DNA of 64,000 nucleotides, from positions 2,861,608 through 2,925,607 of the forward strand of contig NZ_MKEK01000001.1 in the NCBI RefSeq assembly GCF_001752395.1, given 5' to 3'. Both the position numbers and the translations under genes were made by a program. This DNA comes from Rheinheimera salexigens (GTDB taxonomy: Bacteria; Pseudomonadota; Gammaproteobacteria; Enterobacterales; Alteromonadaceae). The notes under the pieces are model-generated. The model did no database searches. It was not told the DNA's origin and was given only the letters and a program-made list of their open reading frames with translations. This document shows, piece by piece, positions 47,074 through 57,336 of this stretch (its first letter is position 1; each line of letters starts with the position of its first letter).

Positions 47074-48921
47074 ATGAAAATCCTTAAACTCTCTATTACT
47101 GCGGCGATAGTAAGCTCAGCTTTATTATTAAGCGCTTGTGATAGCCAGCAACAAAATAATCTAAGCGTTAAACAAAGCACGGTAACTAAACAAGCGTTAA
47201 CCGAAGCTGATGCAGTGTCTTTTCTAGCCGCTACCGAACCTAAGCTAATTCAATTGTTTTTAGAATCTAGCCGCGCCGAATGGATTTACTCTAACTTTAT
47301 AACCGAAGATACTGCCTCTTTATCAGCTGATATTAATGAAAAATTGACGGTTGAGATGATTGAGCTAGCCACTGCCGCGGCTAAGTTCGATAAGGTGCAA
47401 CTGTCTGCTGATAATCGGCGTAAATTAGATAAGTTAAAGCTAGCTTTAACCTTGCCGGCCCCCAAAGATGCTGCAAAAACGGCTGAAATGGCAAAAATTG
47501 TCGCTGATTTAGGCGGCACTTATGGTAAAGGTAAATATTGTAAAACCGACGGTACCTGCATGTCATTAGGCGAAATGTCTAGCGTGATGGCAACTAGCCG
47601 CGATTACAATGAACAACTTGAGATGTGGCAAGGTTGGCGTGAAATAAGCAAGCCAATGCGTCCAATGTACCAGCGTTTAATTGAGTTAACTAATGAAGGT
47701 GCTAAAGAACTAGGTTATGCCGATACCGGTGCCATGTGGCGGTCGAAATACGATATGCCAGCCGATGATTTTGCTGCCGAGTTAGATCGGGTTTGGGGCC
47801 AAGTTAAACCGTTATACGACTCTTTACATTGTCATGTTCGGGCCAAATTGTCTGAAAAATATGGCGCCGATAAAGTGCCACTCGACAAACCCATTCCAGC
47901 CCATTTACTCGGTAATATGTGGGCGCAAAGTTGGGGTAATATTTACGATTTAGTCGCGCCTGCAGATGCTGATCCTGGTTATGATGTGACTGAATTACTG
48001 GCTAAGCACAATTACGATGAAGTAAAAATGGTTAAAGGAGCTGAGGGCTTTTTTACCTCGTTAGGCTTTGCTGCTCTACCGGAAACATTTTACCAGCGGT
48101 CGTTATTTACTAAACCTGCCGATCGTGACGTAGAGTGTCATGCCTCAGCTTGGGACTTAGATGCTAAAGACGATTTACGAATTAAAATGTGTATCCAGCG
48201 CACCGGTGAAGAGTTTTCAGTTATCCACCATGAACTGGGGCATAACTTCTATCAACGTGCCTATAAAGATCAGCCCGTATATTATCAAGAAAGTGCTAAC
48301 GATGGTTTCCATGAAGCTATTGGTGACACCATAGCGTTATCAGTAACACCTGATTACTTAAAGCAAATTGGTTTACTTGATACCGTACCTGATGAGTCTA
48401 AAGATCTGGGCTTATTAATGAAAATGGCTATGGATAAAGTCGCCTTTATCCCCTTTGGTTTAATGGTTGATCAGTGGCGCTGGCAGGTATTTAGCGGCAA
48501 AATTAAACCTGAGAATTACAATGATGCTTGGTGGCAGTTACGGGAAAAATATCAAGGTGTAACTGCACCTGTCGCCCGCACTGAAACTGACTTTGACCCA
48601 GGTGCAAAGTACCATGTACCGGGCAATGTACCCTACACTCGTTATTTTTTAGCCCACATATTGCAGTTCCAGTTCCACAAAGCATTATGTGATATTGCCG
48701 GCAGTGAAGAAGCTGTGCATCGCTGTTCTATTTACAACAGCAAAGAAGCCGGTGCTAAGCTAAATCAAATGCTAGAAATGGGCTCTAGCCAACCTTGGCA
48801 AGAAGCGTTGGCAGTGGTGACAGGTAAACCAGAAATGGATGCTACGGCATTACTCGATTATTTCGCACCTTTACAAACCTACTTAGATGAACAAAATAAA
48901 GGCCAACAATGTGGTTGGTAG
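47074..48921 (+). CDS. M2 family (ACE-like) peptidyl-dipeptidase lipoprotein
   Basis: Bacterial homologue of angiotensin-converting enzyme, 615 residues. The zinc motif HELGH is at 386-390, followed by the third ligand in DGFHEAIGD. The N-terminal signal ends at lipobox Cys22 (LLSAC), so it is a membrane-anchored periplasmic protein. Family members remove C-terminal dipeptides. With the M3 and M19 lipoproteins in this window, it suggests strong periplasmic use of peptides. Two terminators bound it (one structure before, one after). Confidence 0.92.
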   Translation: MKILKLSITAAIVSSALLLSACDSQQQNNLSVKQSTVTKQALTEADAVSFLAATEPKLIQLFLESSRAEWIYSNFITEDTASLSADINEKLTVEMIELATAAAKFDKVQLSADNRRKLDKLKLALTLPAPKDAAKTAEMAKIVADLGGTYGKGKYCKTDGTCMSLGEMSSVMATSRDYNEQLEMWQGWREISKPMRPMYQRLIELTNEGAKELGYADTGAMWRSKYDMPADDFAAELDRVWGQVKPLYDSLHCHVRAKLSEKYGADKVPLDKPIPAHLLGNMWAQSWGNIYDLVAPADADPGYDVTELLAKHNYDEVKMVKGAEGFFTSLGFAALPETFYQRSLFTKPADRDVECHASAWDLDAKDDLRIKMCIQRTGEEFSVIHHELGHNFYQRAYKDQPVYYQESANDGFHEAIGDTIALSVTPDYLKQIGLLDTVPDESKDLGLLMKMAMDKVAFIPFGLMVDQWRWQVFSGKIKPENYNDAWWQLREKYQGVTAPVARTETDFDPGAKYHVPGNVPYTRYFLAHILQFQFHKALCDIAGSEEAVHRCSIYNSKEAGAKLNQMLEMGSSQPWQEALAVVTGKPEMDATALLDYFAPLQTYLDEQNKGQQCGW

Positions 48922-48966
48922 TATGTTCCATGTGGGCTGAACAATAAGCCTCGCATAAGCCAATAT

Positions 48967-48995
48967 AAAAAGCCTGCAATCAATGCAGGCTTTTT
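48967..48995. terminator. bidirectional terminator between M2 peptidase and helicase genes
   Basis: A perfect 12-bp stem AAAAAGCCTGCA / TGCAGGCTTTTT with a 5-base loop. An A-tract before and T-tract after suit both convergent genes. Confidence 0.88.
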
Positions 48996-49010
48996 TATTT
49001 ACGCTATTAG

Positions 49011-50258
49011 TTACTTTTTAGCTAAGCCTTTTTGGCGTAACTTAGCTTTATCTGCACCTCTACGCGGTGACTTTTTGGCCGCTATATTGCGCGCTTCACC
49101 CTCTTCTGGGGTAACGTAACTTGGGTCATGTTCATAACCGGCAATAACTTCAGGTGTAATCACTTGCTGAATTAAACGCTCTATTTCTTGTAACGCTGAG
49201 GTTTCATCTGGGGTAATTAAGCTTAGCGCAACACCGGTATTTCCGGCGCGACCGGTTCGACCAATGCGATGTACATAATCTTCGGCCACTTGCGGTAAAT
49301 CATAATTTACGACATAGGGTAAATCGTTAATATCTAAACCACGCGCAGCAATATCTGTCGCGACTAATACTCTTACTGCACCTTGTTTAAAGTCGGCTAA
49401 AGCCTTAGTACGAGCGCCTTGGCTTTTATCGCCGTGGATGGATACCGATTTTAAGCCATCTTTGCCTAATTGTTTGGCTAAACGATCGGCACCATGTTTA
49501 GTACGAACAAAAATTAAAACCTGGCGCCAATTATGCCGACCAATTAAATGCGACAACAATTCGCGTTTACGATGTCTATCCACTAAATAGGCTAACTGCT
49601 CAACACTTTCTGCGGTAGCATTACTGGCAGCAACTTCAATTAATGTCGGGTTATTAAGTAATTGCTCGGCTAACTGTTTAATGGCATCAGAATAGGTAGC
49701 AGAGAATAATAGGGTTTGTCTTTTCTCAGGCAACTTGGCGATAATACGTTTAATATCAACCACAAAACCCATATCTAACATCCGATCAGCTTCATCTAGC
49801 ACTAAGACTTCTAGTGCTGATAAATCAATGGTTTTTTGATGTAAGTGGTCTATTAAGCGCCCTGGTGTCGCCACTAAAATATCTAAGCCTTGCTGAGCCG
49901 ACTCGTATTGCGGCTTTATCGATACACCGCCATAAAATACTGCTGAGTGGGTATTAAGATACTGGCTATATTTACACACATTATCGTACACTTGCTGCGC
50001 TAATTCACGAGTAGGTGTTAATACTAAAACGCGCACTTGAGACTTGTGTACAACCTTAGGCGCATTGAGCATCTGTTGGAGCAATGGTAGAGTGAACGCG
50101 GCCGTTTTACCCGTGCCTGTCTGTGCACCAGCCAAAACATCTTTACCTGCAAGAATAACCGGAATACTTTGTTGCTGAACTGGCGTGGCTTGATCATAGC
50201 CCTGCTCTGTTAATACTTTTAAAATGGGTTGTGCCAATGCGAAAGATTGAAATGACAT
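49011..50258 (-). CDS. rhlE: DEAD-box RNA helicase, RhlE type
   Basis: An ATP-dependent RNA helicase of 415 residues. Motifs seen are the Q motif ([14 protein letters not shown]), motif I AQTGTGKT, Ia [28 protein letters not shown], and [13 protein letters not shown] short basic C-terminal tail ([21 protein letters not shown]) follows. It resembles RhlE more than DeaD, SrmB or RhlB; likely in ribosome assembly or RNA decay. The ATG at 50258 has AGGAT upstream; an in-frame GTG at 50291 is less likely. Confidence 0.9.
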   Translation of the reverse strand: MSFQSFALAQPILKVLTEQGYDQATPVQQQSIPVILAGKDVLAGAQTGTGKTAAFTLPLLQQMLNAPKVVHKSQVRVLVLTPTRELAQQVYDNVCKYSQYLNTHSAVFYGGVSIKPQYESAQQGLDILVATPGRLIDHLHQKTIDLSALEVLVLDEADRMLDMGFVVDIKRIIAKLPEKRQTLLFSATYSDAIKQLAEQLLNNPTLIEVAASNATAESVEQLAYLVDRHRKRELLSHLIGRHNWRQVLIFVRTKHGADRLAKQLGKDGLKSVSIHGDKSQGARTKALADFKQGAVRVLVATDIAARGLDINDLPYVVNYDLPQVAEDYVHRIGRTGRAGNTGVALSLITPDETSALQEIERLIQQVITPEVIAGYEHDPSYVTPEEGEARNIAAKKSPRRGADKAKLRQKGLAKK

Positions 50259-50352
50259 TTGAAATCCTGTTAAACCAGCCGTCAGCCGCACTATGCGCTA
50301 TCTGCTGTGATTTAAACAGTATAACAGAAGCTACTAGCGCAACCTATTTGCA

Positions 50353-50622
50353 ATGAGTACTAGCTGGTATTTGTATATGGTGCGTACCCATAGTAATCAA
50401 TTATATACCGGTATTTCTACCGACCCGCAGCGACGACTGCGCCAGCACCAAGGTGAGCTAGTCGGTGGCGCTAAAGCGCTCCGTGGAAAAGGCCTATTAC
50501 AGTTAGTCTATCAGCAACCCTTTGCTGACCGTGCCAGTGCCAGCAAAGCTGAATATCAACTCAAACAATTATCTAAACGAGACAAAGAGCAGCGAGTAGC
50601 TGCCTATAACGCGGGCAATTAA
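50353..50622 (+). CDS. GIY-YIG nuclease superfamily protein (YhbQ type)
   Basis: An 89-residue single-domain protein. The GIY-YIG core is WYLYMVRTHSNQLYTGISTD, followed by the conserved RLRQHQG and the Glu-containing helix SASKAEYQLKQLSK. Relatives in the UPF0213/YhbQ group have been linked to DNA metabolism. It is divergent from the helicase gene and 2 bp before the AEC permease gene. Confidence 0.88.
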   Translation: MSTSWYLYMVRTHSNQLYTGISTDPQRRLRQHQGELVGGAKALRGKGLLQLVYQQPFADRASASKAEYQLKQLSKRDKEQRVAAYNAGN

Positions 50623-50624
50623 GC

Positions 50625-51527
50625 ATGGAAAATTTTTATCTGGTATTAGTGTATTTAATTATTGGTGCTCTATTACGCCGAGTACCTGCTATGCCGCAAA
50701 GCAGTGGTATCGCTTTTAATATGTATGTGCTGTATGTCGCATTGCCGGCACTTATTTTACAAAATGTACCGCGTTTACAGTTTTCTGCTGAATTACTGAT
50801 CCCGGCTATTACGCCATGGCTGTTATTAATTGCTGTGGTGTTAATGGTGTTAGGCTTAAGCCGAGTGTTTAAGTGGTCACGAGAAGTTACCGGTGCTTTG
50901 CTGATTATTTTACCATTAGGCAATACCTCATTTTTAGGTTTTCCAATGACCGAGGCTTTATTTGGCAGCGATGCTATGCCTTATGCCGTGGTTTATGATC
51001 AAGTGGGATCTTTTATCGCATTAGCCACTTATGTCACCATTATTGCTGCACTTTATAGCCCTACAGCAACAAAGCCTACCTTTAAAGGCATAATGGTTAA
51101 GATCCTGTCTTTTCCGTCCTTTATAGCCTTAGTCATTGGTTTATTGCTACGTGATACTGGCTACTCGCCATTTGCCCAAGATTTAATTGATAACCTATCC
51201 GCCACCTTAGTACCGGTAGTCATGGTTGCCGTAGGCTTTGGTTTAACCATTAAATTTAGTAAAAGTGAATTATCTCCACTGATTAGCGCTATCGTCATAA
51301 AATTAATATTGATGCCGTTATTAGCCGCTTTAATCTGGTTTAGCATGGGTCAATCCGGTATGGCCGTTACCATTAGTATTTTTCAGGCCGCCATGCCACC
51401 GATGATATCTGCTGGTGCCATAGCTATTATGGCTGGCCTTGCCCCCCGACTCGTCAGTGGTATTATTGGCTTAGGTATTTTATTAGGCCTTGCCACATTA
51501 CCTATAGTGTTTACGTTATTAACTTAA
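50625..51527 (+). CDS. AEC family (auxin efflux carrier-like) permease
   Basis: An integral membrane transporter of 300 residues with about ten hydrophobic segments in two similar halves. The conserved PLGNTSFLGFPM in the first half and the matching AAMPPMISAGAIA in the second are the broken-helix segments typical of the family. Bacterial members carry organic acids such as malate; the substrate here is unknown. The ATG is 2 bp after the GIY-YIG stop, so they are probably co-transcribed. Confidence 0.87.
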   Translation: MENFYLVLVYLIIGALLRRVPAMPQSSGIAFNMYVLYVALPALILQNVPRLQFSAELLIPAITPWLLLIAVVLMVLGLSRVFKWSREVTGALLIILPLGNTSFLGFPMTEALFGSDAMPYAVVYDQVGSFIALATYVTIIAALYSPTATKPTFKGIMVKILSFPSFIALVIGLLLRDTGYSPFAQDLIDNLSATLVPVVMVAVGFGLTIKFSKSELSPLISAIVIKLILMPLLAALIWFSMGQSGMAVTISIFQAAMPPMISAGAIAIMAGLAPRLVSGIIGLGILLGLATLPIVFTLLT

Positions 51528-51705
51528 GACCGGTCGTAAGAACAGTCTTTATAACGGCTAATGATAACTGGCATCAAGCTTGACGGTTATACAAGTGGTT
51601 TAGAACTGGTTTAGAAGTGCTATCCCATAGCTAACAAGCGGTATAGATGGTGTAGCGCCGTTAAATCTGCTAATTTAAACAGACGGTTATTAAAGAATTA
51701 ATGCT

Positions 51706-53001
51706 ATGTCTGAGCAGTTATTAAAGTTCCAACAAGATGCCATGCTGTTGCTGCAGCAAACTAATTTATGGTGGCAAATTGGTTTTATTGTTTTATCTGC
51801 CATTATCACTTTTACCCTAAATCATTATCTGCAGCGCAAGCTACATCAAAATGCCCAAGCTATTTCTGGTTTGCGTCGTATGGCCGTTCGTGGTTCGCAA
51901 CGTATGTTATGGCCTTTTACCTTAGCGATTCTTTTAGCTATAAGTAATGCGATATTAAAACATCAAGGTCTACCGCACTCGGTAATTAACTTCTTAATGC
52001 CAATAGTATTGGCGTTAGGCGTCATCCGCATCCTGCTGTATATCTTACGTAAAGCTTTTATTGCCAGTGCCTTAGCAAAAACCTCTGAAACCGCAATTGC
52101 TATTATCATTTGGCTGATTGTTATTCTGCACTTAACTGACTTTTTAACCCCACTGCTTACCGCTATGGATAGCTTAGCTTTTACCTTAGGTGAGAGTAAA
52201 GTATCTCTTTTAGCCGTGCTTAAACTTATTTTAGTCATTATATTCGCTTTTACTTTTGCTATTTGGTTAGCCGAATTACTTAATCAACGCCTAAAACGCT
52301 CTAAGCATATAAGCCCAAGTATGCAGGTAGGTTTTAGTAAATTTAGCAAAGTGTTTTTAATTACCTTAGCCTTTTTAATTGCCTTAAATGCGGTAGGCAT
52401 TAACTTAAGTTCACTCGCCATTTTTGGTGGTGCTTTAGGTGTCGGTCTGGGTTTTGGTTTGCAACGTATTGCTTCCAACTTTATCAGTGGCTTTATTTTA
52501 GTGTTAGACCGTTCAATTAAACCAGGAGATGTTATTTCTGTCGGTGATAACTTTGGTTGGGTACACGAGTTAAAAGCGCGTTATGTGGTGGTGCGTAATC
52601 GTGAGGGCGTTGATACCTTAATTCCTAACGAAAATTTAATTACCTCTGAAGTAATTAACTGGAGTTATGACGACCGTAATGTGCGCTTAAAAATCGTGGT
52701 TAGAGTTAGCTATAATGATGATCCAGAACAAGCGATGGCCATTATGCTGCGCTGTGCCAATAAATCGATACGCGTTTTGGCAAGCCCTGAGCCCACCGTT
52801 ATGCTGAAAAGCTTTGCAGAAAATGGTATTGAGATTGAATTGCGAGTTTGGATTGGCGACCCAGAATATGGCGAAGATACCGTTAAGTCAGATATTCATG
52901 TCGCAATTTGGCGTGCTTTTAAAGAAGCTAAAATAACCATTCCTTATCCTCAACGGGAATTACATATTCGTTCAGATAACGTTTTTCTACCTAAAGAATA
53001 A
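51706..53001 (+). CDS. mechanosensitive ion channel, MscS family
   Basis: A 431-residue inner-membrane channel with four or five membrane helices. The pore helix and following segment GALGVGLGFGLQRIASNFIS lead into the cytoplasmic beta domain (KPGDVISVGDNFGWVHELK, VDTLIPNENLI). It is larger than MscS itself and fits the YbdG/YnaI-like medium class. It stands alone. Confidence 0.9.
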   Translation: MSEQLLKFQQDAMLLLQQTNLWWQIGFIVLSAIITFTLNHYLQRKLHQNAQAISGLRRMAVRGSQRMLWPFTLAILLAISNAILKHQGLPHSVINFLMPIVLALGVIRILLYILRKAFIASALAKTSETAIAIIIWLIVILHLTDFLTPLLTAMDSLAFTLGESKVSLLAVLKLILVIIFAFTFAIWLAELLNQRLKRSKHISPSMQVGFSKFSKVFLITLAFLIALNAVGINLSSLAIFGGALGVGLGFGLQRIASNFISGFILVLDRSIKPGDVISVGDNFGWVHELKARYVVVRNREGVDTLIPNENLITSEVINWSYDDRNVRLKIVVRVSYNDDPEQAMAIMLRCANKSIRVLASPEPTVMLKSFAENGIEIELRVWIGDPEYGEDTVKSDIHVAIWRAFKEAKITIPYPQRELHIRSDNVFLPKE

Positions 53002-53041
53002 TAAGCGCGGATATAAGCTGCTTTTAAATACTTTCAGCCAT

Positions 53042-53088
53042 AAAAAAGCCTCAGTGAGCGTCAAAATTAACGACGCGAACTGGGGCTT
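53042..53088 (-). terminator. terminator of acnA
   Basis: A two-part hairpin: outer AAGCCTCAGT / ACTGGGGCTT (53046-53055, 53079-53088), a symmetrical GA internal loop, and inner GCGTC / GACGC. On the minus strand it is followed by TTTTTTAT, after acnA. Confidence 0.75.
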
Positions 53089-53095
53089 AATTATT

Positions 53096-53123
53096 CACTT
53101 AGCACTCAAAACTAAACACTAAG
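53096..53123 (+). repeat. 7-bp tandem repeat array downstream of acnA
   Basis: Four units: CACTTAG, CACTCAA, AACTAAA, CACTAAG. It fills the space between the acnA stop (53126) and its terminator. Confidence 0.65.
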
Positions 53124-53125
53124 CT

Positions 53126-55846
53126 TTATGCACTACCTATCATATTTCGTAACACATAATGTAAAATGCCACCATGCTGGTAATACGAAAGCTCATTACC
53201 GGTATCTATCCGGCAAACAACCTCTATTTCTTGCTGTGAATCATCTGCATAAGTAATAAAAACTGTTAGCTTTTGTTTCGGTTTTAAATTATTAAGACCG
53301 CGAATACTAAAGCGCTCATCGCCTTTTAGTTTTAATGTTTTACGATCTGTTCCCGCAAGGAACTGTAAAGGTAAAACACCCATGCCGATTAAGTTAGAAC
53401 GGTGGATCCGCTCATAAGACTCAGTAATAACTGCGCGTACACCAAGCATTAAAGTACCTTTAGCTGCCCAGTCACGTGATGAGCCTGTGCCATACTCTTT
53501 ACCCGCCACGACAACCATTGGTGCTCCCTGCTGGCGATAACGCATAGCTGCATCATAAATAGCCAGCTTATCACCTGATGGATAATGCCGGGTTACGCCA
53601 CCCTCTTCTTCAGGTACCATTTCATTACGAATACGAACGTTGGCAAAAGTACCTCTTACCATGACTTCATGGTTACCACGGCGTGAGCCATAAGAGTTAA
53701 AATCAACCGTCCCAACGCCTTGCTGCTGTAAATATATACCTGCAGGGCTAGTGTCACTAATAGAGCCAGCGGGTGAAATATGATCCGTTGTCACTGAGTC
53801 GCCTAACAGTGCTAATAAACGCGCATCTACAATATCTTCTATTGCAGCAGGCTTGCGACTTAAGCCCTGGAAGAAATCAGGATGGCGTATATAGGTAGAC
53901 TCCGGCCAAGGATATGTTCTCTCTTTAGGCACATTAATATTTTTCCAAGCGTCATCGCCGGTAAATACTGCTGCATACTCTTTAGTAAACATACTGGTTT
54001 GAACTTGACTCACTGCAGCGGCTACTTCAGCATTATCTGGCCAAATATCTTGTAGATAAACCGGATTACCTTGCTGATCTTCGCCTAACGGATCTTTAGT
54101 TAGATCAATATCAATAGTACCTGCTAAAGCAAAAGCAACGACTAATGGCGGTGATGCTAGCCAGTTTGATTTTACAAACGGATGGATCCGACCTTCAAAG
54201 TTACGGTTACCCGATAATACTGCAGAAACGTTTAAGTCGGCTGAACTGATTTTCTGCTCAATAACATCGGCCAAAGGACCAGAGTTACCAATACAAGTGG
54301 TACAACCATAACCCACTAAATGGAAACCTAACTGCTCTAAAGGTGCCATTAAACCGGCTTGCTCTAAATACCGAGTGACGACTTTAGATCCTGGTGCTAA
54401 TGAGCTTTTAACCCAAGGCTGACGTTTTAAGCCTTTAGCTAAAGCTTTTTGCGCTAATAAACCCGCCGCCATCAACACACTAGGATTAGAGGTATTAGTA
54501 CAAGAGGTAATAGCGGCGATTACCACGGCATTATTTTTTAATTTAAATTGCTCACCCGCGTGCTCTATATCATGATCCACAACATGACTTGCTTGCGGCT
54601 GACCACCACCTTCATTTAACAAGGCTTTACGGCTTTCTTTATCGGCATCGATATCTAAAGCCAGCATGTCATTGCAGTGCCGTTTTAAACCAGACAAAGT
54701 GACTCGATCTTGTGGTCTTTTTGGGCCGGCTAGTGAAGGTACAACATCTGACAAATCAAGGCGTAAACTATCGGTAAAAATAGGGGTATGGCCTTTTTCT
54801 CGCCATAAACCTTGAGTTTGCGTATAAGTTTTAACTTTATTTATTAACGTTTGATCCCGTCCAGTTAAGGCTAAATAATCTAACGTTACTTGGTCAACAG
54901 GAAAGAAACCACAAGTCGCCCCATATTCTGGCGCCATGTTTGCAATAGTGGCTCTATCAGCAAGTGATAGCATATCTAAGCCATCGCCATAAAACTCAAC
55001 AAACTTACCTACCACACCATGCTTACGCAGCAACTGAGTAACGGTTAACACTAAGTCAGTTGCTGTAATACCTGGCTGCAACTTGCCAACAAACTCAAAA
55101 CCTATTACTTCAGGTATGGTCATTGAAACAGGTTGCCCTAACATAGCGGCTTCAGCTTCAATACCACCCACGCCCCAGCCTAGAATACCTAAGGCATTAA
55201 TCATAGTGGTATGCGAGTCTGTACCTACTAAAGTATCAGGATATAGCGTTGGTGTATCAGTATCGTTATTGGTCCATACCGTTTGACCTAAATACTCTAA
55301 GTTAACTTGGTGACAAATACCGGTACCCGGTGGTACAACTCTAAAATTATTAAAGGCAGTCGCACCCCAGCGTAAAAAAGAATAACGCTCATGGTTACGT
55401 TGCATTTCCATTTCTACGTTGCGCTGAAATGCTTCAGGATTAGCATAACTGTCTACCATAACCGAGTGGTCAATAACTAAATCAACGGGGGTTAAAGGGT
55501 TAACTTTAGTAGGATCTTCGCCTAACTCGGCAACAGCCGCTCGCATCGCCGCCAAATCTACAACTGCAGGTACACCGGTAAAGTCTTGCATTAATACGCG
55601 TGCTGGGCTGTAAGCGATTTCTCGTTCTGAGTGTCCCGTTTTTTGCCAATCAACTAAGGCTTTTATATCGTCAACACTAACGTTGTCACCATCAAGATGA
55701 CGTAGTAAGTTTTCTAATAATACTTTTAACGAAAAAGGTAACCGATCAATATCGCCAAAATCCGCACTGGCGGTAGCTAAACTATAATACTGGTATTCTT
55801 TACCACCGACACTGAGTTTTTTCGCGAAGTGAGCTGATGTTGTCAT
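53126..55846 (-). CDS. acnA: aconitate hydratase AcnA
   Basis: [4Fe-4S] enzyme of the TCA cycle, converting citrate to isocitrate. The 906 residues match the AcnA/IRP1 type. Cluster cysteines lie in AAITSCTNTSNPS and VGYGCTTCIGNSGPL. GTDSHTTMINALG, KEYGTGSSRDWAAKG and RIHRSNLIGMGVLPL are intact. AAGGAG lies 7 bases before the ATG. It is a single-gene unit with its own terminator. Confidence 0.96.
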   Translation of the reverse strand: MTTSAHFAKKLSVGGKEYQYYSLATASADFGDIDRLPFSLKVLLENLLRHLDGDNVSVDDIKALVDWQKTGHSEREIAYSPARVLMQDFTGVPAVVDLAAMRAAVAELGEDPTKVNPLTPVDLVIDHSVMVDSYANPEAFQRNVEMEMQRNHERYSFLRWGATAFNNFRVVPPGTGICHQVNLEYLGQTVWTNNDTDTPTLYPDTLVGTDSHTTMINALGILGWGVGGIEAEAAMLGQPVSMTIPEVIGFEFVGKLQPGITATDLVLTVTQLLRKHGVVGKFVEFYGDGLDMLSLADRATIANMAPEYGATCGFFPVDQVTLDYLALTGRDQTLINKVKTYTQTQGLWREKGHTPIFTDSLRLDLSDVVPSLAGPKRPQDRVTLSGLKRHCNDMLALDIDADKESRKALLNEGGGQPQASHVVDHDIEHAGEQFKLKNNAVVIAAITSCTNTSNPSVLMAAGLLAQKALAKGLKRQPWVKSSLAPGSKVVTRYLEQAGLMAPLEQLGFHLVGYGCTTCIGNSGPLADVIEQKISSADLNVSAVLSGNRNFEGRIHPFVKSNWLASPPLVVAFALAGTIDIDLTKDPLGEDQQGNPVYLQDIWPDNAEVAAAVSQVQTSMFTKEYAAVFTGDDAWKNINVPKERTYPWPESTYIRHPDFFQGLSRKPAAIEDIVDARLLALLGDSVTTDHISPAGSISDTSPAGIYLQQQGVGTVDFNSYGSRRGNHEVMVRGTFANVRIRNEMVPEEEGGVTRHYPSGDKLAIYDAAMRYRQQGAPMVVVAGKEYGTGSSRDWAAKGTLMLGVRAVITESYERIHRSNLIGMGVLPLQFLAGTDRKTLKLKGDERFSIRGLNNLKPKQKLTVFITYADDSQQEIEVVCRIDTGNELSYYQHGGILHYVLRNMIGSA

Positions 55847-55985
55847 GCAAGTCTCCTTATTATTACTCTACTATGAGTGTAGTGCAGATATTGAAGGATG
55901 CTAAGTTAATACGTTAGATAGTCCTTTAGGTGAGATACATAACAGGCCGCAGCCTGCTATGTCAAGTTATTGTTTTATAAAACAA

Positions 55986-57188
55986 TTAAACTAAAGAGAT
56001 TTTTGCGAACTTACGTTTACCCACTTGGTAAATATCACTTGAGCCTTTAGCAATTTCTAACTTAGGATCAGTGATTTTATCTTCACCGTTAAGTTTAACC
56101 GCACCTTGCTTAATCATCCGAATAGCTTCAGACGTACTTGCCACTAAACCAGCTTCTTTTAATACATTTGCAATGGCCATACTGGCAGCTTCACAGCTAA
56201 TACTTTGTTCAGGTATTTCATCCGGCAACGCATTTTTGGTAAAACGCTGAATAAAGTCTTGATGCGCTGCTTCAGCATCAGCTTCAGTGTGAAAACGCGC
56301 AATAATTTCTTTAGCTAATAGAATTTTAATATCTCTGGGGTTAGCACCGTCTGCAACTTGCTGCTTTAATCCCGCTATCTGTTCTATAGGCTTAAAGCTA
56401 AGCAAATCGTAGTAACGCCACATTAAGCTGTCAGAGATAGACATAATCTTACCAAACATATCGTTTGGTGCATCGGTAATACCGACATAGTTGCCTAACG
56501 ACTTCGACATTTTTTGTACGCCGTCTAAGCCTTCTAGCAAAGGTACCATCATCACGGTTTGTGGCCGTTGACCTTCATCTTTTTGTAACTCGCGGCCCAT
56601 TAATAAATTAAAGCGCTGGTCGGTACCGCCCATTTCAACATCCGCTTGCAGGGCTACAGAATCCCAACCTTGAACTAATGGATATAAGAACTCGTGGATG
56701 GCAATAGATTGATTATTGGCGTAGCGTTTTTTAAAGTCGTCACGCTCAAGCATTCTGGCAACAGTTTGCCGTGATGCTAATTTAATCATGCCGGCTGCGC
56801 CTAACTTATCCATCCACTCAGAATTAAACGCCACCCGCGTTTTATCAGCATCAAGGATTTTAAACACTTGTTCTTTATAGGTTTCAGCGTTAGCTAATAC
56901 TTCTGCATGGCTCAGTGGCTTGCGCGTAACGTTTTTACCGCTTGGATCACCGATAGAGCCAGTAAAATCACCAATTAAGAATATGATTTCATGACCTAGC
57001 TGCTGAAAGGTACGTAATTTATTAATTAATACGGTATGACCTAAATGCAGATCAGGTGCCGTAGGGTCAAAGCCAGCCTTTATTTTCAGTGGCTTGCCTT
57101 CCTTTAATTTGGCAATAAGCTCTTCTTCAAGCAAAATTTCTTCGCAACCGCGCTTTAATTCCGCTAAAGCTAGCTCCCAGTCCGCCAT
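55986..57188 (-). CDS. tyrS: tyrosyl-tRNA synthetase
   Basis: Class I synthetase that charges tRNA-Tyr, 400 residues. The HIGH motif is HLGH (48-51), and KMSKS is in [13 protein letters not shown]-terminal S4 RNA-binding domain (about 335-400, [14 protein letters not shown]) binds the tRNA. It is of the TyrRZ-like form with the [13 protein letters not shown] block. Divergent from the M23 peptidase gene, a common arrangement. Confidence 0.96.
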   Translation of the reverse strand: MADWELALAELKRGCEEILLEEELIAKLKEGKPLKIKAGFDPTAPDLHLGHTVLINKLRTFQQLGHEIIFLIGDFTGSIGDPSGKNVTRKPLSHAEVLANAETYKEQVFKILDADKTRVAFNSEWMDKLGAAGMIKLASRQTVARMLERDDFKKRYANNQSIAIHEFLYPLVQGWDSVALQADVEMGGTDQRFNLLMGRELQKDEGQRPQTVMMVPLLEGLDGVQKMSKSLGNYVGITDAPNDMFGKIMSISDSLMWRYYDLLSFKPIEQIAGLKQQVADGANPRDIKILLAKEIIARFHTEADAEAAHQDFIQRFTKNALPDEIPEQSISCEAASMAIANVLKEAGLVASTSEAIRMIKQGAVKLNGEDKITDPKLEIAKGSSDIYQVGKRKFAKISLV

Positions 57189-57336
57189 TTGTCTCTCCCA
57201 ATTAGTTTTAATTAATGTTAAATTACGCCTATTCTATAGCATGTACAAGCAGCTGCAAACGCACAAAAGACTGGTGTATTGCAATTAAAACGTATATGCT
57301 CGGTTTTTGTACGTTTATTGAGATCTGACTCGTATT

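Noticed and set aside
47286..47566. Minus-strand open frames within the M2 peptidase gene
   Set aside because: Antisense shadows of a conserved coding region.
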